64,000 nucleotides of DNA, taken from NCBI GenBank assembly GCA_025149125.1, contig CP102272.1, positions 1,426,001 through 1,490,000 on the forward strand. The letters are read 5' to 3'. The notes beneath the pieces are model-generated. The model was not told the DNA's origin. It worked only from the letters and a program-made list of their open reading frames with translations, and did no database searches. Both the position numbers and the translations under genes were made by a program. The DNA is from [Clostridium] asparagiforme DSM 15981. Its GTDB lineage: Bacteria > Bacillota > Clostridia > Lachnospirales > Lachnospiraceae. Position 1 is the stretch's first letter, and each line of letters opens with the position of its first letter. Positions 35,033 to 44,211 of this stretch are shown in pieces.

Positions 35033-38000
35033 ATGAAAATCATGAGGTATGGGAAGGGAAAGCGGAAACCAATGTGGGGAAGAAAGAGGACGGTGTCGGC
35101 AATGCTGTCCTTCTGCATTGCCTTTACGTCACTGGCGTGCTGTTTGCAGGCGGATCCGGTTATGGCGGGTGAACCTCAGGAGAATGCATTTGTTGTTACC
35201 GGGTTTTCTGAGTTGCCGGATGAAGTGACAAGACAGCGTGTTCCGGTGGGAACACCGGAAGATGAGATAAAGCTGCCGGACCGCCTGAATGCCACGGCCT
35301 ACAGAGAAGGGGACGACAGCAAACAGACGGACGGTGGACTGGGGGCAGTGGAGGTGGGGGACATAAATCCCGGCGTCAGCGGGACAACCCAGACTCCAAC
35401 GCAGGAGGAAGAAGGGGCTGAAAAACCGCCGGAGACCATGCCGGAGGGGACACCGGGGATCACGCCGGAGGAAACGCCCGGGACTACGCCGGAGGAAACG
35501 CCTGGGACTACGCCTGGGACCGCGCCGGAGGAAACGCCTGGGACCACGCCGGAGGAAACGCCTGGGACCGCACCGGAGGAAACGCCTGGGACCGCGCCGG
35601 AGGAAACGCCTGGGACCGCGCCGGAGGAAACGCCTGGGACCACGCCGGAGGAAACGCCTGGGACCGCACCGGAGGAAACGCCTGGGACCGCGCCGGAGGA
35701 AATACCTGGGGAATCCTCAGAAAGATCAGGGGCAGGTTCGGATCAGACAGCATCCCTTAAGGCGGCGGAAAACGCCTGCCTGACAATTTCCAAGAGACAG
35801 ATTCCGTGTGTGGCTGTACCGCAGGAAACCGGGGCGCCGCTGCCGGAGTCTGCTCAGACAGACATAACAGAAAAAGAATCCATAGCCGGGGAAATACATG
35901 CAAGCGATATTGTTATCAGGGATGTGGTATGGGACAGCAGTCCGCTTTATGACGGCGATACGCCGGGCATCTATCTGTTCACCCCATCCCTCCCGGACAA
36001 TTACTGTGTGGAGGATGAGGACTGTCTGCCGCAGATTGAGGTGGAGGTGCTGGAAGAGCAGAGAACAGTGGAATGGGTTACAGCGGGAATTGACGCGCTG
36101 CCGTCCGCGGACAGTATATATGAGAATATGCCTGGGGATGCGGATCCCGGTTTTGATACATGGCTGGCCGGAATAAAGCAGACGTTGGCAGAGATACGTG
36201 CGGTTAAGGAGGCGTACGACGCCCTGCCCGATGAGGATAAGGAACTGATCGATGAAGAGCGCCTGAATAAGCTGATGGATTTGTCTGTGCTGGCGGAACG
36301 GCTCTCCGAGATGGAGGTACAGAATACAGAAAGAAACGGGAAGTGGACTGAATTTGCCGCAGGTGAGTTTGCGGGGGGAGACGGCACGGCAGATGATCCA
36401 TTTAGGATTGAGAACGCCGCCCAGTTAGCGTATATGGCGACTTCGGGGGTTGTTTCTTCCAGCCCATATTCATCCGCTAATAAAAGTATAGGGAAATATT
36501 ATAAGATAACAGCGGATACCATCGATCTGTCCGCCCACGACTGGATACCCATATCCACCTTTGGCGGGAGCCTGGATGGCGGGGGGTGTACCATAGTAGG
36601 GATGTACTGCCAGGAGAAGAATCCGAATGGCGGCAACGGCTTCGGCTTGTTCGGTGAAGTTGATCCAGATGGGAATTTGGATAGGGCTTACTCTGAGATA
36701 AAAAACCTTAATTTTGAAGATTGTATCATAGAGGCGACGGGGAGCAGCAGCTCTGATTACGTCGGGATTCTTGCCGGCGCTGTCTACAGGGGAATCGGCA
36801 TAAGCGGCTGCACGGTAAAGAATTCCACCATTTCCCTGACCGGAAGACTCGGGGGAACAGGGGGACTGGTCGGCTACTTTGGACATAACAATTCCAGGGG
36901 CTTTAATTTTAACAGTGTGATGACAGACTGCTATGTATTCGATGTAACAATCGAGAATGAGGAAGGAATGGTAGGCGGTCTCATAGGAGGTTCCGGATAT
37001 AATGTGCAGAAGATTGAGGGCTGTACCGTCGAAGATGTGAGTATTACGACCGAGGGAGCATCTAGCAACGGCGCCAAGGCCGGAGGGCTGATCGGACATG
37101 CAAATGGCGGCACGGTTGAATGCACCATAAAGGACTGCGTTGTAACAGGCGACAGTTCAATCAATGGGGAAAGCGGCATGTGCGGGGGCGGTCTAATTGG
37201 AATTATTTACCAAAAAAGGCCATATCAAACGTTGACGGTCCAGTCCTGCTCTTCCCGGGCGGACGTTACCGGAAATGCAAAATATTACGGAGGCTTAGTC
37301 GGAAGGGTCCAGGATGGAAACAGTACATACACAGCCACAGTCATTGACTCCTGCTTTGCCGCCGGAAATGTGACCAGCAGCAACAATGACACGGGAGGGC
37401 TCGTTGGACACATGGAGGGAGTGATAAAGAACAGCTATGCGGAGGGAGACGTTGAGAGTAAACTACACTGGACTGGCGGCCTGGTGGGCTCTTTGATGGG
37501 AGGTATTGAAAATAGTTACGCATCAGGTGATGTAAAAGGGCGGTATGCAACAGGCGGCCTGGTAGGAAGCGCAGACTATAAAGGGGAGGTGAAGAAGAGT
37601 TACGCCTTAGGGAATGTAACGATTGATAGAGATACGTGTGGCGGAGGCCTGATTGGCTATTGCAACGGGGCGGAAATTGAAGATTGTTACGCCAAGGGTG
37701 ATGTGATATCCACAGGGACGGGGACAGGGAATACTGCCGGCCTGATTGGATGTGCGGAAAATTCTTCCGTGAAAAACAGCTATTCAAAGGGCAAGGTCAG
37801 CGCGGATAGCGCTGAAAATCCGACCATCTCCGGTTTCATTGGAGGTGGAGCCTCCGATACAACGGTCTTAAACTGCTATTACGATAAGACTGCTTCCTTG
37901 CAGGCGTATGGATGGCAGGTGAGCGGAGCGGAACATGACGGGATATCCGGCTTGGGCACTGAGGATATGACCCATTCCAACCGGGCATATTATCTAAATG

Positions 38001-39730
38001 AGGATGGCAGCCATGACATTTGGGCCTGGAAGCTGGGGGATAATGATGGTTATCCGTACCTGGGAACTCCCGCAGTTAAAGCGTTGAAACATAAGGTGGA
38101 GTTCAACATCCGGCTGGATGATGCATTATGGGAGAATTCCGGGAAAACCTACCGTCTGACAAAAAATGACGGGCTTGATTTTGTTGATCCGTCCGAGATT
38201 ACTGAGGATGGCGTCTACAGTATATATGAGGGAGATACCGATACCCTTACGGATGTGACAGTCAGCGGAGGAAACGCTTCCGTTGACATGGATTACTATA
38301 CGATCACCTTCTTTGATGGGGATCTGCCCCTTACAAGCACCGGTCAGGCATCACAGACGGTTATAAAGGGAGCGCGCGCTTTAGCTCCGGCAGGACCGTC
38401 CCGCCCCGGCAATCGCTTTAAGGGCTGGTATTCGGATAAGGCATTGACACAGCCCTTTAATTTTGACGGCGCTGTCACAACTCCTTTAAAATTATATGCT
38501 TCCTGGGCACTCTATGGGGGCATTTCCGGAACTGTCACGGATAAGCTGGGCCCTGTGCCGGATGTCCGGGTGGAAGTGCGCGAGGGAGGAACAGACGGCA
38601 GCCTGATAGGCGCTCCTGTTGTGACGGGAGCGGACGGAACCTTCCGGTTTGCCGGCTTGCCGTCAGGTATCTACAGTCTGGTGGCATCGAGAACGTCGGA
38701 AAACCGCACCCAGGTTATCACAAGGACGATTCAGGTAATGGATACGGTGACATCCGGAGATATATTCATGCCGGAAGGGCTGCAGAACACGATTGTGGAA
38801 GTAGGACCCAACACTCCGCCCATAGCGGCGGATAAGCTGGACGAACTATTTAAGCCGGAAAATCTGGCCGAGGAACCATATCAGGGGGTAACGGCGGAGG
38901 ACTCGGCCAAAGCGGCCGGCGGCGGGACAGTGGAAATCAAGCTGATCGCCAGGCAGATGGATCCCTCGGACCCGGCGATAAGGGATGATGTGGAACAGAT
39001 GACGACGGCTATAGAGGCAGGAAAGGAGTCTTACGTCCTCAGCCTGACCGTGGAAAAGCGGGTTTCTGAGAGCGGAACTTCCACCGGCACGATCACGAAG
39101 CTTACAGAGCTGCCCCGGTTGATTGATATTTTCGTGCCGCTCCAGGGGATCGGAGAAATGGAGGGAATACAGGTTCTGCGCATACATGGCGGACAGATGC
39201 AGGAACTTCCCTTTGACGGCGAATCCTTTGAGGTCGGGGAGGACTATCTGATTCTCCATGTCAGAAGCTTTTCGACCTACATGGTCGCATTTGCGGAGCG
39301 GCAGGATGATACAGAAAGCCGGACCCACAGCGACGGGGGCGGTTCTTCCGACCTGGGTATTACCGGACGCTGGATCCTTGATGGTACCGGATGGTGGTAT
39401 GAGTATGGAAACCGGACATGGGCGTCGGACGGGTGGTATTATCTGTATTGGAACGACAGGTATTATTGGTATCATTTCAATAAGACAGGATATATTGACA
39501 CGGGCTGGTTCACGGACAAGGATGGGAGGGTCTATTACCTTCATCCTTATCACGACGGAGGTCAGGGTTATATGTATACCGGATGGAACCAGATAGATGG
39601 TTCATGGTATTATTTTGAGGAAAAAGCCGGACATGACCAGGGAATGCTTTATAGATCGAAAAACACACCGGATGGGTACATGGCGGATGAGAGGGGAAAG
39701 GTTTTAATTCCTGAATATTCCCTGGATTAA
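35033..39730 (+). CDS. Large secreted repeat protein with GLUG repeats, InlB-type repeat and wall-binding-like C-terminus
   Basis: 1565 residues. A basic N-terminus then signal peptide (about 16-46); a Pro/Glu/Thr repeat tract (~140-225); a helical region (~350-430); a long stretch of GLUG-type repeats (GGLVG...YAEGDV, at least nine copies, about 600-950); an InlB B-repeat-like motif (KGWYSDKALTQPF); a CnaB-like carboxypeptidase-regulatory domain (GISGTVTDKLGPVPDVRVEV); and a Trp/Tyr-rich tail (GWYYLYWNDRYYWYHFN, TGWFTDKDGRVYYL) like choline-binding cell-wall repeats. No LPXTG is seen. Likely a wall-attached adhesin. ATG 35033 follows AGGAGG. Codon use is less GC-rich than neighbours. Confidence 0.8.
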   Translation: MKIMRYGKGKRKPMWGRKRTVSAMLSFCIAFTSLACCLQADPVMAGEPQENAFVVTGFSELPDEVTRQRVPVGTPEDEIKLPDRLNATAYREGDDSKQTDGGLGAVEVGDINPGVSGTTQTPTQEEEGAEKPPETMPEGTPGITPEETPGTTPEETPGTTPGTAPEETPGTTPEETPGTAPEETPGTAPEETPGTAPEETPGTTPEETPGTAPEETPGTAPEEIPGESSERSGAGSDQTASLKAAENACLTISKRQIPCVAVPQETGAPLPESAQTDITEKESIAGEIHASDIVIRDVVWDSSPLYDGDTPGIYLFTPSLPDNYCVEDEDCLPQIEVEVLEEQRTVEWVTAGIDALPSADSIYENMPGDADPGFDTWLAGIKQTLAEIRAVKEAYDALPDEDKELIDEERLNKLMDLSVLAERLSEMEVQNTERNGKWTEFAAGEFAGGDGTADDPFRIENAAQLAYMATSGVVSSSPYSSANKSIGKYYKITADTIDLSAHDWIPISTFGGSLDGGGCTIVGMYCQEKNPNGGNGFGLFGEVDPDGNLDRAYSEIKNLNFEDCIIEATGSSSSDYVGILAGAVYRGIGISGCTVKNSTISLTGRLGGTGGLVGYFGHNNSRGFNFNSVMTDCYVFDVTIENEEGMVGGLIGGSGYNVQKIEGCTVEDVSITTEGASSNGAKAGGLIGHANGGTVECTIKDCVVTGDSSINGESGMCGGGLIGIIYQKRPYQTLTVQSCSSRADVTGNAKYYGGLVGRVQDGNSTYTATVIDSCFAAGNVTSSNNDTGGLVGHMEGVIKNSYAEGDVESKLHWTGGLVGSLMGGIENSYASGDVKGRYATGGLVGSADYKGEVKKSYALGNVTIDRDTCGGGLIGYCNGAEIEDCYAKGDVISTGTGTGNTAGLIGCAENSSVKNSYSKGKVSADSAENPTISGFIGGGASDTTVLNCYYDKTASLQAYGWQVSGAEHDGISGLGTEDMTHSNRAYYLNEDGSHDIWAWKLGDNDGYPYLGTPAVKALKHKVEFNIRLDDALWENSGKTYRLTKNDGLDFVDPSEITEDGVYSIYEGDTDTLTDVTVSGGNASVDMDYYTITFFDGDLPLTSTGQASQTVIKGARALAPAGPSRPGNRFKGWYSDKALTQPFNFDGAVTTPLKLYASWALYGGISGTVTDKLGPVPDVRVEVREGGTDGSLIGAPVVTGADGTFRFAGLPSGIYSLVASRTSENRTQVITRTIQVMDTVTSGDIFMPEGLQNTIVEVGPNTPPIAADKLDELFKPENLAEEPYQGVTAEDSAKAAGGGTVEIKLIARQMDPSDPAIRDDVEQMTTAIEAGKESYVLSLTVEKRVSESGTSTGTITKLTELPRLIDIFVPLQGIGEMEGIQVLRIHGGQMQELPFDGESFEVGEDYLILHVRSFSTYMVAFAERQDDTESRTHSDGGGSSDLGITGRWILDGTGWWYEYGNRTWASDGWYYLYWNDRYYWYHFNKTGYIDTGWFTDKDGRVYYLHPYHDGGQGYMYTGWNQIDGSWYYFEEKAGHDQGMLYRSKNTPDGYMADERGKVLIPEYSLD
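35448..35711 (+). repeat. In-frame 24-bp tandem repeats encoding (T/A)PEETPGT
   Basis: About ten near-identical units of 24 bp (eight codons), one shortened to TPGTTPGT. Variation is mostly ACC/GCG/ACG at one codon. In-frame length means slippage changes stalk length without breaking the protein. Confidence 0.9.
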
Positions 39731-39783
39731 CTGATCCGGTGGAAAACCAGCAGATCATAAGATTGTGAATTTTTAAATGCAGC

Positions 39784-39819
39784 CGGCCCGCGGAAAATAT
39801 GACCCGCGGGCCGTTTTTT
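39784..39819 (+). terminator. Intrinsic terminator of the surface-protein gene
   Basis: CGGCCCGCGG (39784-39793) and CCGCGGGCCG (39804-39813), perfect arms, then six Ts. Confidence 0.9.
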
Positions 39820-39822
39820 ATC

Positions 39823-39850
39823 CTACAAAAAGTCCGCTTTCTTTTTGTAG
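39823..39850 (+). promoter_or_regulatory. 28-bp palindrome (CTACAAAA-N12-TTTTGTAG), candidate PucR-type activator site A
   Basis: Perfect 8-bp arms (10-bp with flanking AG/CT). The same arms with the same 12-bp gap recur at 45794. Its centre lies about 38 bp upstream of TATACT, the position for an activator that replaces the -35 element. Confidence 0.7.
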
Positions 39851-39872
39851 CTCGCCTCTCTGCGTGTAATGC

Positions 39873-39878
39873 TATACT
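39873..39878 (+). promoter_or_regulatory. -10 element (TATACT) of the ubiD operon
   Basis: ATGCTATACT is shared with the promoter at 45843. No -35 at 17 bp, consistent with dependence on the palindrome just upstream. Leader to the start codon is about 130 nt. Confidence 0.6.
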
Positions 39879-40011
39879 GGCCCCATAAAGCATCCGGACG
39901 GCGGTTTGGACCGCGAGATTGATTATTTATTATCAATCCTGGGCGGATGCGAACTGTTGGGAGTGTCCGCGTGGCTGCGGGCCGTATCTTGCATGAAGGA
40001 GGTAAACGGTA

Positions 40012-41412
40012 TTGGAGCTGAAAGCAAATTGGAAGGACATGAGGGAATTTCTGGCTTATCTTGAGGAGAAGGGCAAGCTGGATCATGTGAAGGAGGAGAT
40101 GGACCCTGAATGGGAAGTGAACTATGCCACAAGGGCCACGCTTCAGAAATTGGGTCCGGCACTTTACTTCGAGAATATCAAAGGGATGGACTATCCCATG
40201 GTTGCGGGGATGCTGGCTGAGGACAGCCGTTTCCTGGCCGCGCTGGGGCTGGAAAGCTGGGATACATATAACAATGAGTGGGCCAGGCGCACGGAAACCC
40301 TGGTTCCCCCGGTGCTGGTGGAAACCGGACCCTGTAAGGAAGAGACCATCGACGGCGACGATATCGACCTCTCCAAGATCTGTAATGTAAAATGGCACAT
40401 CAAGGACAAGGCCGCGTTCCCGGGCACTCTGCTGATTTCCGTTACAAAAGATCCGGAGGACGGCGTTCACAACCTGGGAATCTACCGCATGGGCATTCAG
40501 GAGAAGAACAAGATGTGCTGGGGCGCTCCCGCTTCCACCCACGGCGGCATGCACCTGGAGAAATGGGAGCGGCTGGAGAAGCCGATGCCCATGGCGCTGG
40601 TGACCGGCGTCGAGCCGTTAATCGAGATCGCGGGCGGCGTGGGAACGTCCCCGGGCGTGGATGAGTACACCATCGCGGGCGCGCTGCGCGGAGAGCCGGT
40701 GGAGCTGGTGAAATGCGACACCATCGACATCAACGTGCCGGCCACGGCCGAGTGGGTGCTGGAAGGCCATATTTATCCCCATGACCGCCAGCACGAGGTT
40801 ACGGAGTGGTTCGGAGAGTACACCGGCTTCTACGGTGAAGCTTCCACCCTCCCGGTATTCGTGGTGGAGCACATTACCCACCGCCATAACCCGATTTTCC
40901 ACGGCACCCGCGAGCAGTGGTATCCGTCGGAGAGCCATTACGTGGTGGGGCGCACCCATCAGGCGGAATCCTTCAAGCTGTTGAAGGCAGTGGTTCCCGG
41001 AGTTCTGGATATGCGCTGCAATCCCGCCTATGAGGCGATTGTGAAGATTGATAAAATGTACAAAGGCCACCCGCAGAAGGTGATGAACGCCCTGTGGGGC
41101 ATAAGCCGCGGCCCATATAAGCATATCATTGTGGTTGACAAGGATATCGATATCTGGGATTACGAGATGGTTCACTGGGCAATGTCCACCAGAGTGAAGG
41201 CGGACCGGGACGTGACCATTATCCCAAGAATACCGGGCCAGTGGCTGGATCCGTCCTGCCCGTTCTCAGAGCGTCAGTATTCGGCCGGCATGGGTATTGA
41301 CGCGACCATGCCGACAGAGGAGTACATCCGCTGTGGAAATAAGATTCCCCAGCTGGTGGATGATCCTGAAATTATGGTAAGAGGAAAGAAGAGGTTCGGA
41401 GACCGCTTCTGA
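40012..41412 (+). CDS. ubiD: UbiD family decarboxylase
   Basis: 466 residues, the prenylated-FMN-dependent (de)carboxylase family acting on aromatic, heteroaromatic or alpha,beta-unsaturated acids. Visible signatures include the N-terminal KDMREFLAYLEEKGKLDHVKE, TLLISVTKDPEDGVHNLGIY and the catalytic-region EWFGEYTGFYG. Size is close to phenolic-acid and gallate-type decarboxylases (LpdC/BsdC). Start is TTG, 9 nt after GGAGG. Followed by carrier, UbiX, LpdD-like and IPP isomerase genes, so the operon makes its own cofactor. The substrate is not deducible from sequence alone. Confidence 0.92.
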   Translation: MELKANWKDMREFLAYLEEKGKLDHVKEEMDPEWEVNYATRATLQKLGPALYFENIKGMDYPMVAGMLAEDSRFLAALGLESWDTYNNEWARRTETLVPPVLVETGPCKEETIDGDDIDLSKICNVKWHIKDKAAFPGTLLISVTKDPEDGVHNLGIYRMGIQEKNKMCWGAPASTHGGMHLEKWERLEKPMPMALVTGVEPLIEIAGGVGTSPGVDEYTIAGALRGEPVELVKCDTIDINVPATAEWVLEGHIYPHDRQHEVTEWFGEYTGFYGEASTLPVFVVEHITHRHNPIFHGTREQWYPSESHYVVGRTHQAESFKLLKAVVPGVLDMRCNPAYEAIVKIDKMYKGHPQKVMNALWGISRGPYKHIIVVDKDIDIWDYEMVHWAMSTRVKADRDVTIIPRIPGQWLDPSCPFSERQYSAGMGIDATMPTEEYIRCGNKIPQLVDDPEIMVRGKKRFGDRF

Positions 41413-41426
41413 ATATAGTTAAAATG

Positions 41427-41452
41427 ACAGCCGGCATTGCCGGCTGTTGTTT
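41427..41452 (+). terminator. Hairpin/terminator between ubiD and the MFS gene
   Basis: ACAGCCGGC (41427-41435), loop ATT, GCCGGCTGT (41439-41447), then TGTTTTT. It may partly uncouple ubiD from the downstream genes, giving more decarboxylase than cofactor enzymes. Confidence 0.7.
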
Positions 41453-41503
41453 TTCTGTTTGGAAGCTCTTGGGGCTGACTGACAGCCCCGGTGAGGAGGA
41501 ACT

Positions 41504-42700
41504 ATGGTAACTACCGGTAGAAAGCAAGCACTGATAGGAGCGTCGGCAGTGGTGTGGGTGTACGGGAGCCTGATATTTGGTTTGCTTGGAATCCTCTCTC
41601 CCATTTGGTTGGAAATGTTTCAGATAACAAAAGCTTCCGTGGGTCTGCTGATGACCATCGCGCTGTTTTCCATGGGAGCGTTTAACTACAAGGCCGGGCG
41701 GCTGGCGGACGAGCGGGGGACACGTTTTACCATCTCCATCGGCATGGTCCTTGCGGCGGCCGCGCTGGTGGGATTTTCCCTGGCATCCAACGTTTATATG
41801 CTTTACGGCAGCGGGATTATTCTGGGGATCAGCGGGAGCCTGGTGTACGGTCCGGGATTGACCTGCGTGCAGAAATGGTGGCCTGAAAAGAGCGGGCTGG
41901 TCTCCGGCGTTTACAATTTATGTTTTGGCCTGTCCGCAGCCCTGATGATTCCGCTGTACCGGTTTTTCCTGGGCGGTTCGGGCTACCGCGCGGCGCTGTG
42001 GATCATCAGCGGCATCGTGCTGGCGTTCGGTCTGGCGGCCTCCATATTTGCCGACAGCCCGAAGCGGGGAGGCGGACTTGGGGAAACCGTGAAGCTGCCG
42101 GGATATACGGTGGGGCAGGCCACGGCCGACCGCTCCTTCAAGATGCTGTGGCTGATCTGGGGGCTGGCGGGAACCGCGGGAATCGGTCTGGTGATGCACA
42201 TCATCCCATTGATGGAGGTGAACGGCTTTACGGCGGAGCAGGGGTCGAAACTGCTGATTTTTTTTAATGTTTTCAACGGCGTGATCCGCATCGTGGTGGG
42301 CCCCATGCTGGACAAGGCGGACGGCCGGCTGTTCATGTGCATCCCATTTCTGCTTGGCGGGACGGCCTGCTGTATGCTGACGTTGATCAGAAGCTTTGCC
42401 CTGGCGGCCCTGTGCCTCTGTCTGATCGGTATGACTACGGGCATCGTGTTCACCGTGACGCCGGTTATGCTGCGGAAATATTTCGGGCTGCGGAATTTCG
42501 GCGCAATATTCGGACTGATCTTTACGTCCTATTGTTTTTTCTCAGCGCTGTTCGGACCGTTTTTAGGCGGTTTTGCCAGCGATATGAGCGGTTCCTATAC
42601 CATCACAACCATATATTTTGGTTTGTTCTTAATCATTGCCGCAGTGCTGGCGGTTCTTCTCAAACGGCCGGAGGCGGACAAAACACATCAGGAGAGATAG
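41504..42700 (+). CDS. MFS transporter (oxalate/formate antiporter-like family)
   Basis: 398 residues with 12 predicted spans in two halves. The loop GRLADERGTRFTISIG between helices 2 and 3 is the MFS signature, and YGPGLTCVQKWWPEKSGLVSG resembles the OFA subgroup. OFA carriers exchange carboxylates with their decarboxylated product or formate. Here the likely job is import of the acid substrate, or exchange of acid for its decarboxylated product, which would generate proton motive force. Start ATG follows GAGGAGG. Confidence 0.88.
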   Translation: MVTTGRKQALIGASAVVWVYGSLIFGLLGILSPIWLEMFQITKASVGLLMTIALFSMGAFNYKAGRLADERGTRFTISIGMVLAAAALVGFSLASNVYMLYGSGIILGISGSLVYGPGLTCVQKWWPEKSGLVSGVYNLCFGLSAALMIPLYRFFLGGSGYRAALWIISGIVLAFGLAASIFADSPKRGGGLGETVKLPGYTVGQATADRSFKMLWLIWGLAGTAGIGLVMHIIPLMEVNGFTAEQGSKLLIFFNVFNGVIRIVVGPMLDKADGRLFMCIPFLLGGTACCMLTLIRSFALAALCLCLIGMTTGIVFTVTPVMLRKYFGLRNFGAIFGLIFTSYCFFSALFGPFLGGFASDMSGSYTITTIYFGLFLIIAAVLAVLLKRPEADKTHQER

Positions 42701-42709
42701 GGGGATGTT

Positions 42710-43270
42710 ATGCGCATTATTGTAGGAATTTCCGGGGCCAGCGGAGTGGTCATGGGGTACGAGATGTTGAAGGCCCTGCGGATGCAGGAGGATTGTGAGA
42801 TTCATCTGGTGATCACCCAGGGGGCCAGGGAGAATTTTAAGTACGAGACGGATATGGATATCCGGGAGGTGACGGAGCTGGCGGATTACTGTCATGACGA
42901 CAAGAACATGGCGGCCTCCATCTCCAGCGGTTCCTTCCGAACGGACGGCATGATCGTGATTCCCTGCAGCATGAAGACGGTTTCCGCCATCGCCAACGGG
43001 TATGGGGCCAACCTTTTGGTGCGGGCCGTGGACGTGTGCCTCAAGGAGAGCCGCAGGGTGGTCCTGGTGCCCAGGGAGATGCCGTTAAGCCGGATTCATC
43101 TGGATAATCTGAAAAAAGCGGCGGATTACGGCTGCATTCTGCTCCCGCCCATGCTCACATTCTACAATCATCCCACCACGGTAAAGGAACAGGTGGATCA
43201 CATTGTGGGAAAGGTGCTCATGCAGTTCGGCATGAAGCACAAGGCATTCATCCCGTGGGAGGGAAAATAA
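42710..43270 (+). CDS. ubiX: UbiX family flavin prenyltransferase
   Basis: 186 residues. Adds a dimethylallyl group to FMN to make the prenyl-FMN that UbiD requires. Family motifs: IIVGISGASGVVMGYEML at the N-terminus, SSGSFRTDGMIVIPCSMKT, and the C-terminal VPREMPLSRIHLDNL. Nine bases separate it from the MFS gene. It directly supports the UbiD assignment. Confidence 0.95.
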   Translation: MRIIVGISGASGVVMGYEMLKALRMQEDCEIHLVITQGARENFKYETDMDIREVTELADYCHDDKNMAASISSGSFRTDGMIVIPCSMKTVSAIANGYGANLLVRAVDVCLKESRRVVLVPREMPLSRIHLDNLKKAADYGCILLPPMLTFYNHPTTVKEQVDHIVGKVLMQFGMKHKAFIPWEGK

Positions 43271-43292
43271 GGGCGTTGAAAGGGGAAAAAGC

Positions 43293-43700
43293 ATGGACGA
43301 CGGCATTGTGAAAGGGAAGGGCAGGACGCAGGTGCGGCTGGAAGCCCTGGACACCGGAAATGGAATCTGCCTGTGTCTGACCGGGGGCGAGGCCCCCCAT
43401 GTTGGCGGGATGGTGCTGGCGGCGCCCAGGCCCAGCCTGACCGGGCAGGGGACCGGCTGTGATGTTTGGACTGCCACCGTACCCGGCCATAAGGATGTGT
43501 ATCTGGCCCAGAAGGCGGCCGAAAAGCTCTGCAAAGCGCTGGAAGTCAATGTCTCGGCCACCGTGGGAATCCATATTGACGGGGCGCGGGAGCAGGAGCT
43601 GAAGACGATTGAGGAAAATGCTATGGAGGCGTTAGATGAATACATCGCAGCTGTGAAGAGCAGGAGGGAAGCAGATGGAGGATCACATCATACTGGTTGA
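43293..43700 (+). CDS. LpdD-like protein (prenylated-flavin chaperone family)
   Basis: 135 residues. Central motif TGGEAPHVGGMVLAAPRP, then VPGHKDVYLAQKAAEKLCKA and VSATVGIHIDGA, which fit my memory of the LpdD/BsdD family found with UbiD-type phenolic acid decarboxylases. Such proteins are thought to help the decarboxylase acquire or keep its cofactor. Its stop overlaps the next gene by 26 bp. Confidence 0.65.
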   Translation: MDDGIVKGKGRTQVRLEALDTGNGICLCLTGGEAPHVGGMVLAAPRPSLTGQGTGCDVWTATVPGHKDVYLAQKAAEKLCKALEVNVSATVGIHIDGAREQELKTIEENAMEALDEYIAAVKSRREADGGSHHTG

Positions 43701-44211
43701 TTTACTGGACCGGGAAATCGGATACGAGGAGAAGATGAAGGCCCATGTCAGGCCGCTGCTGCACCGGGCGTTTTCCATTTTTCTGTACCACGACGGGAAG
43801 TTTCTTTTGCAGAGGCGGGCCTTCAGCAAATATCACTCAGGGGGCCTGTGGGCCAATACCTGCTGTTCCCACCCGCGGCGGGGAGAAACGCTTGCACAGG
43901 CAGTGGACAGACGGCTGCGGGAGGAGACCGGGGTCTCCTGCCCGGTGAGGGAGGTGGGTTCCTTTATTTATTGTTATAAATTTAACGAAAAATTGTACGA
44001 ATACGAGTACGACCACGTCTTTGTGGGGGATTACCAGGGGGAGGTGGCGCCCAACCGGGAGGAGATCGAGGAGATGGCGTGGGTGAGCACGGAGGATTTG
44101 ACCGCCGGTCTGACCGAACGGCCCCTGGACTATGCGCCCTGGCTGCCCCAGGCGGCGGCGATCGCGGCCGCAGCGGTCTACCGGCCCTCCTCGTCGGGTT
44201 TGGGGTTATAA
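43675..44211 (+). CDS. idi: Isopentenyl-diphosphate delta-isomerase, type I (Nudix)
   Basis: 178 residues. Type I IDI/Nudix features: KAHVRPLLHRAFSIFLY, GGLWANTCCSHPRRGE (catalytic cysteine), REETGV Nudix helix, YEYEYDHVFVGDY. It converts IPP to DMAPP, the precursor of the dimethylallyl donor used by UbiX. Its location inside a UbiD/UbiX operon points to a dedicated cofactor-supply role. The 3' end overlaps the convergent regulator gene by 34 bp. Confidence 0.92.
   Translation: MEDHIILVDLLDREIGYEEKMKAHVRPLLHRAFSIFLYHDGKFLLQRRAFSKYHSGGLWANTCCSHPRRGETLAQAVDRRLREETGVSCPVREVGSFIYCYKFNEKLYEYEYDHVFVGDYQGEVAPNREEIEEMAWVSTEDLTAGLTERPLDYAPWLPQAAAIAAAAVYRPSSSGLGL

Noticed and set aside
35299..35753. 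Minus-strand frames through the proline-rich tandem repeats
   Set aside because: They are by-products of a 24-bp repeat whose length is a multiple of three, open in several frames; the plus frame continues into the surface protein.
39931..40011. Small gene in the leader of ubiD
   Set aside because: Short open frames exist but none has a ribosome-binding site or conserved-looking product.
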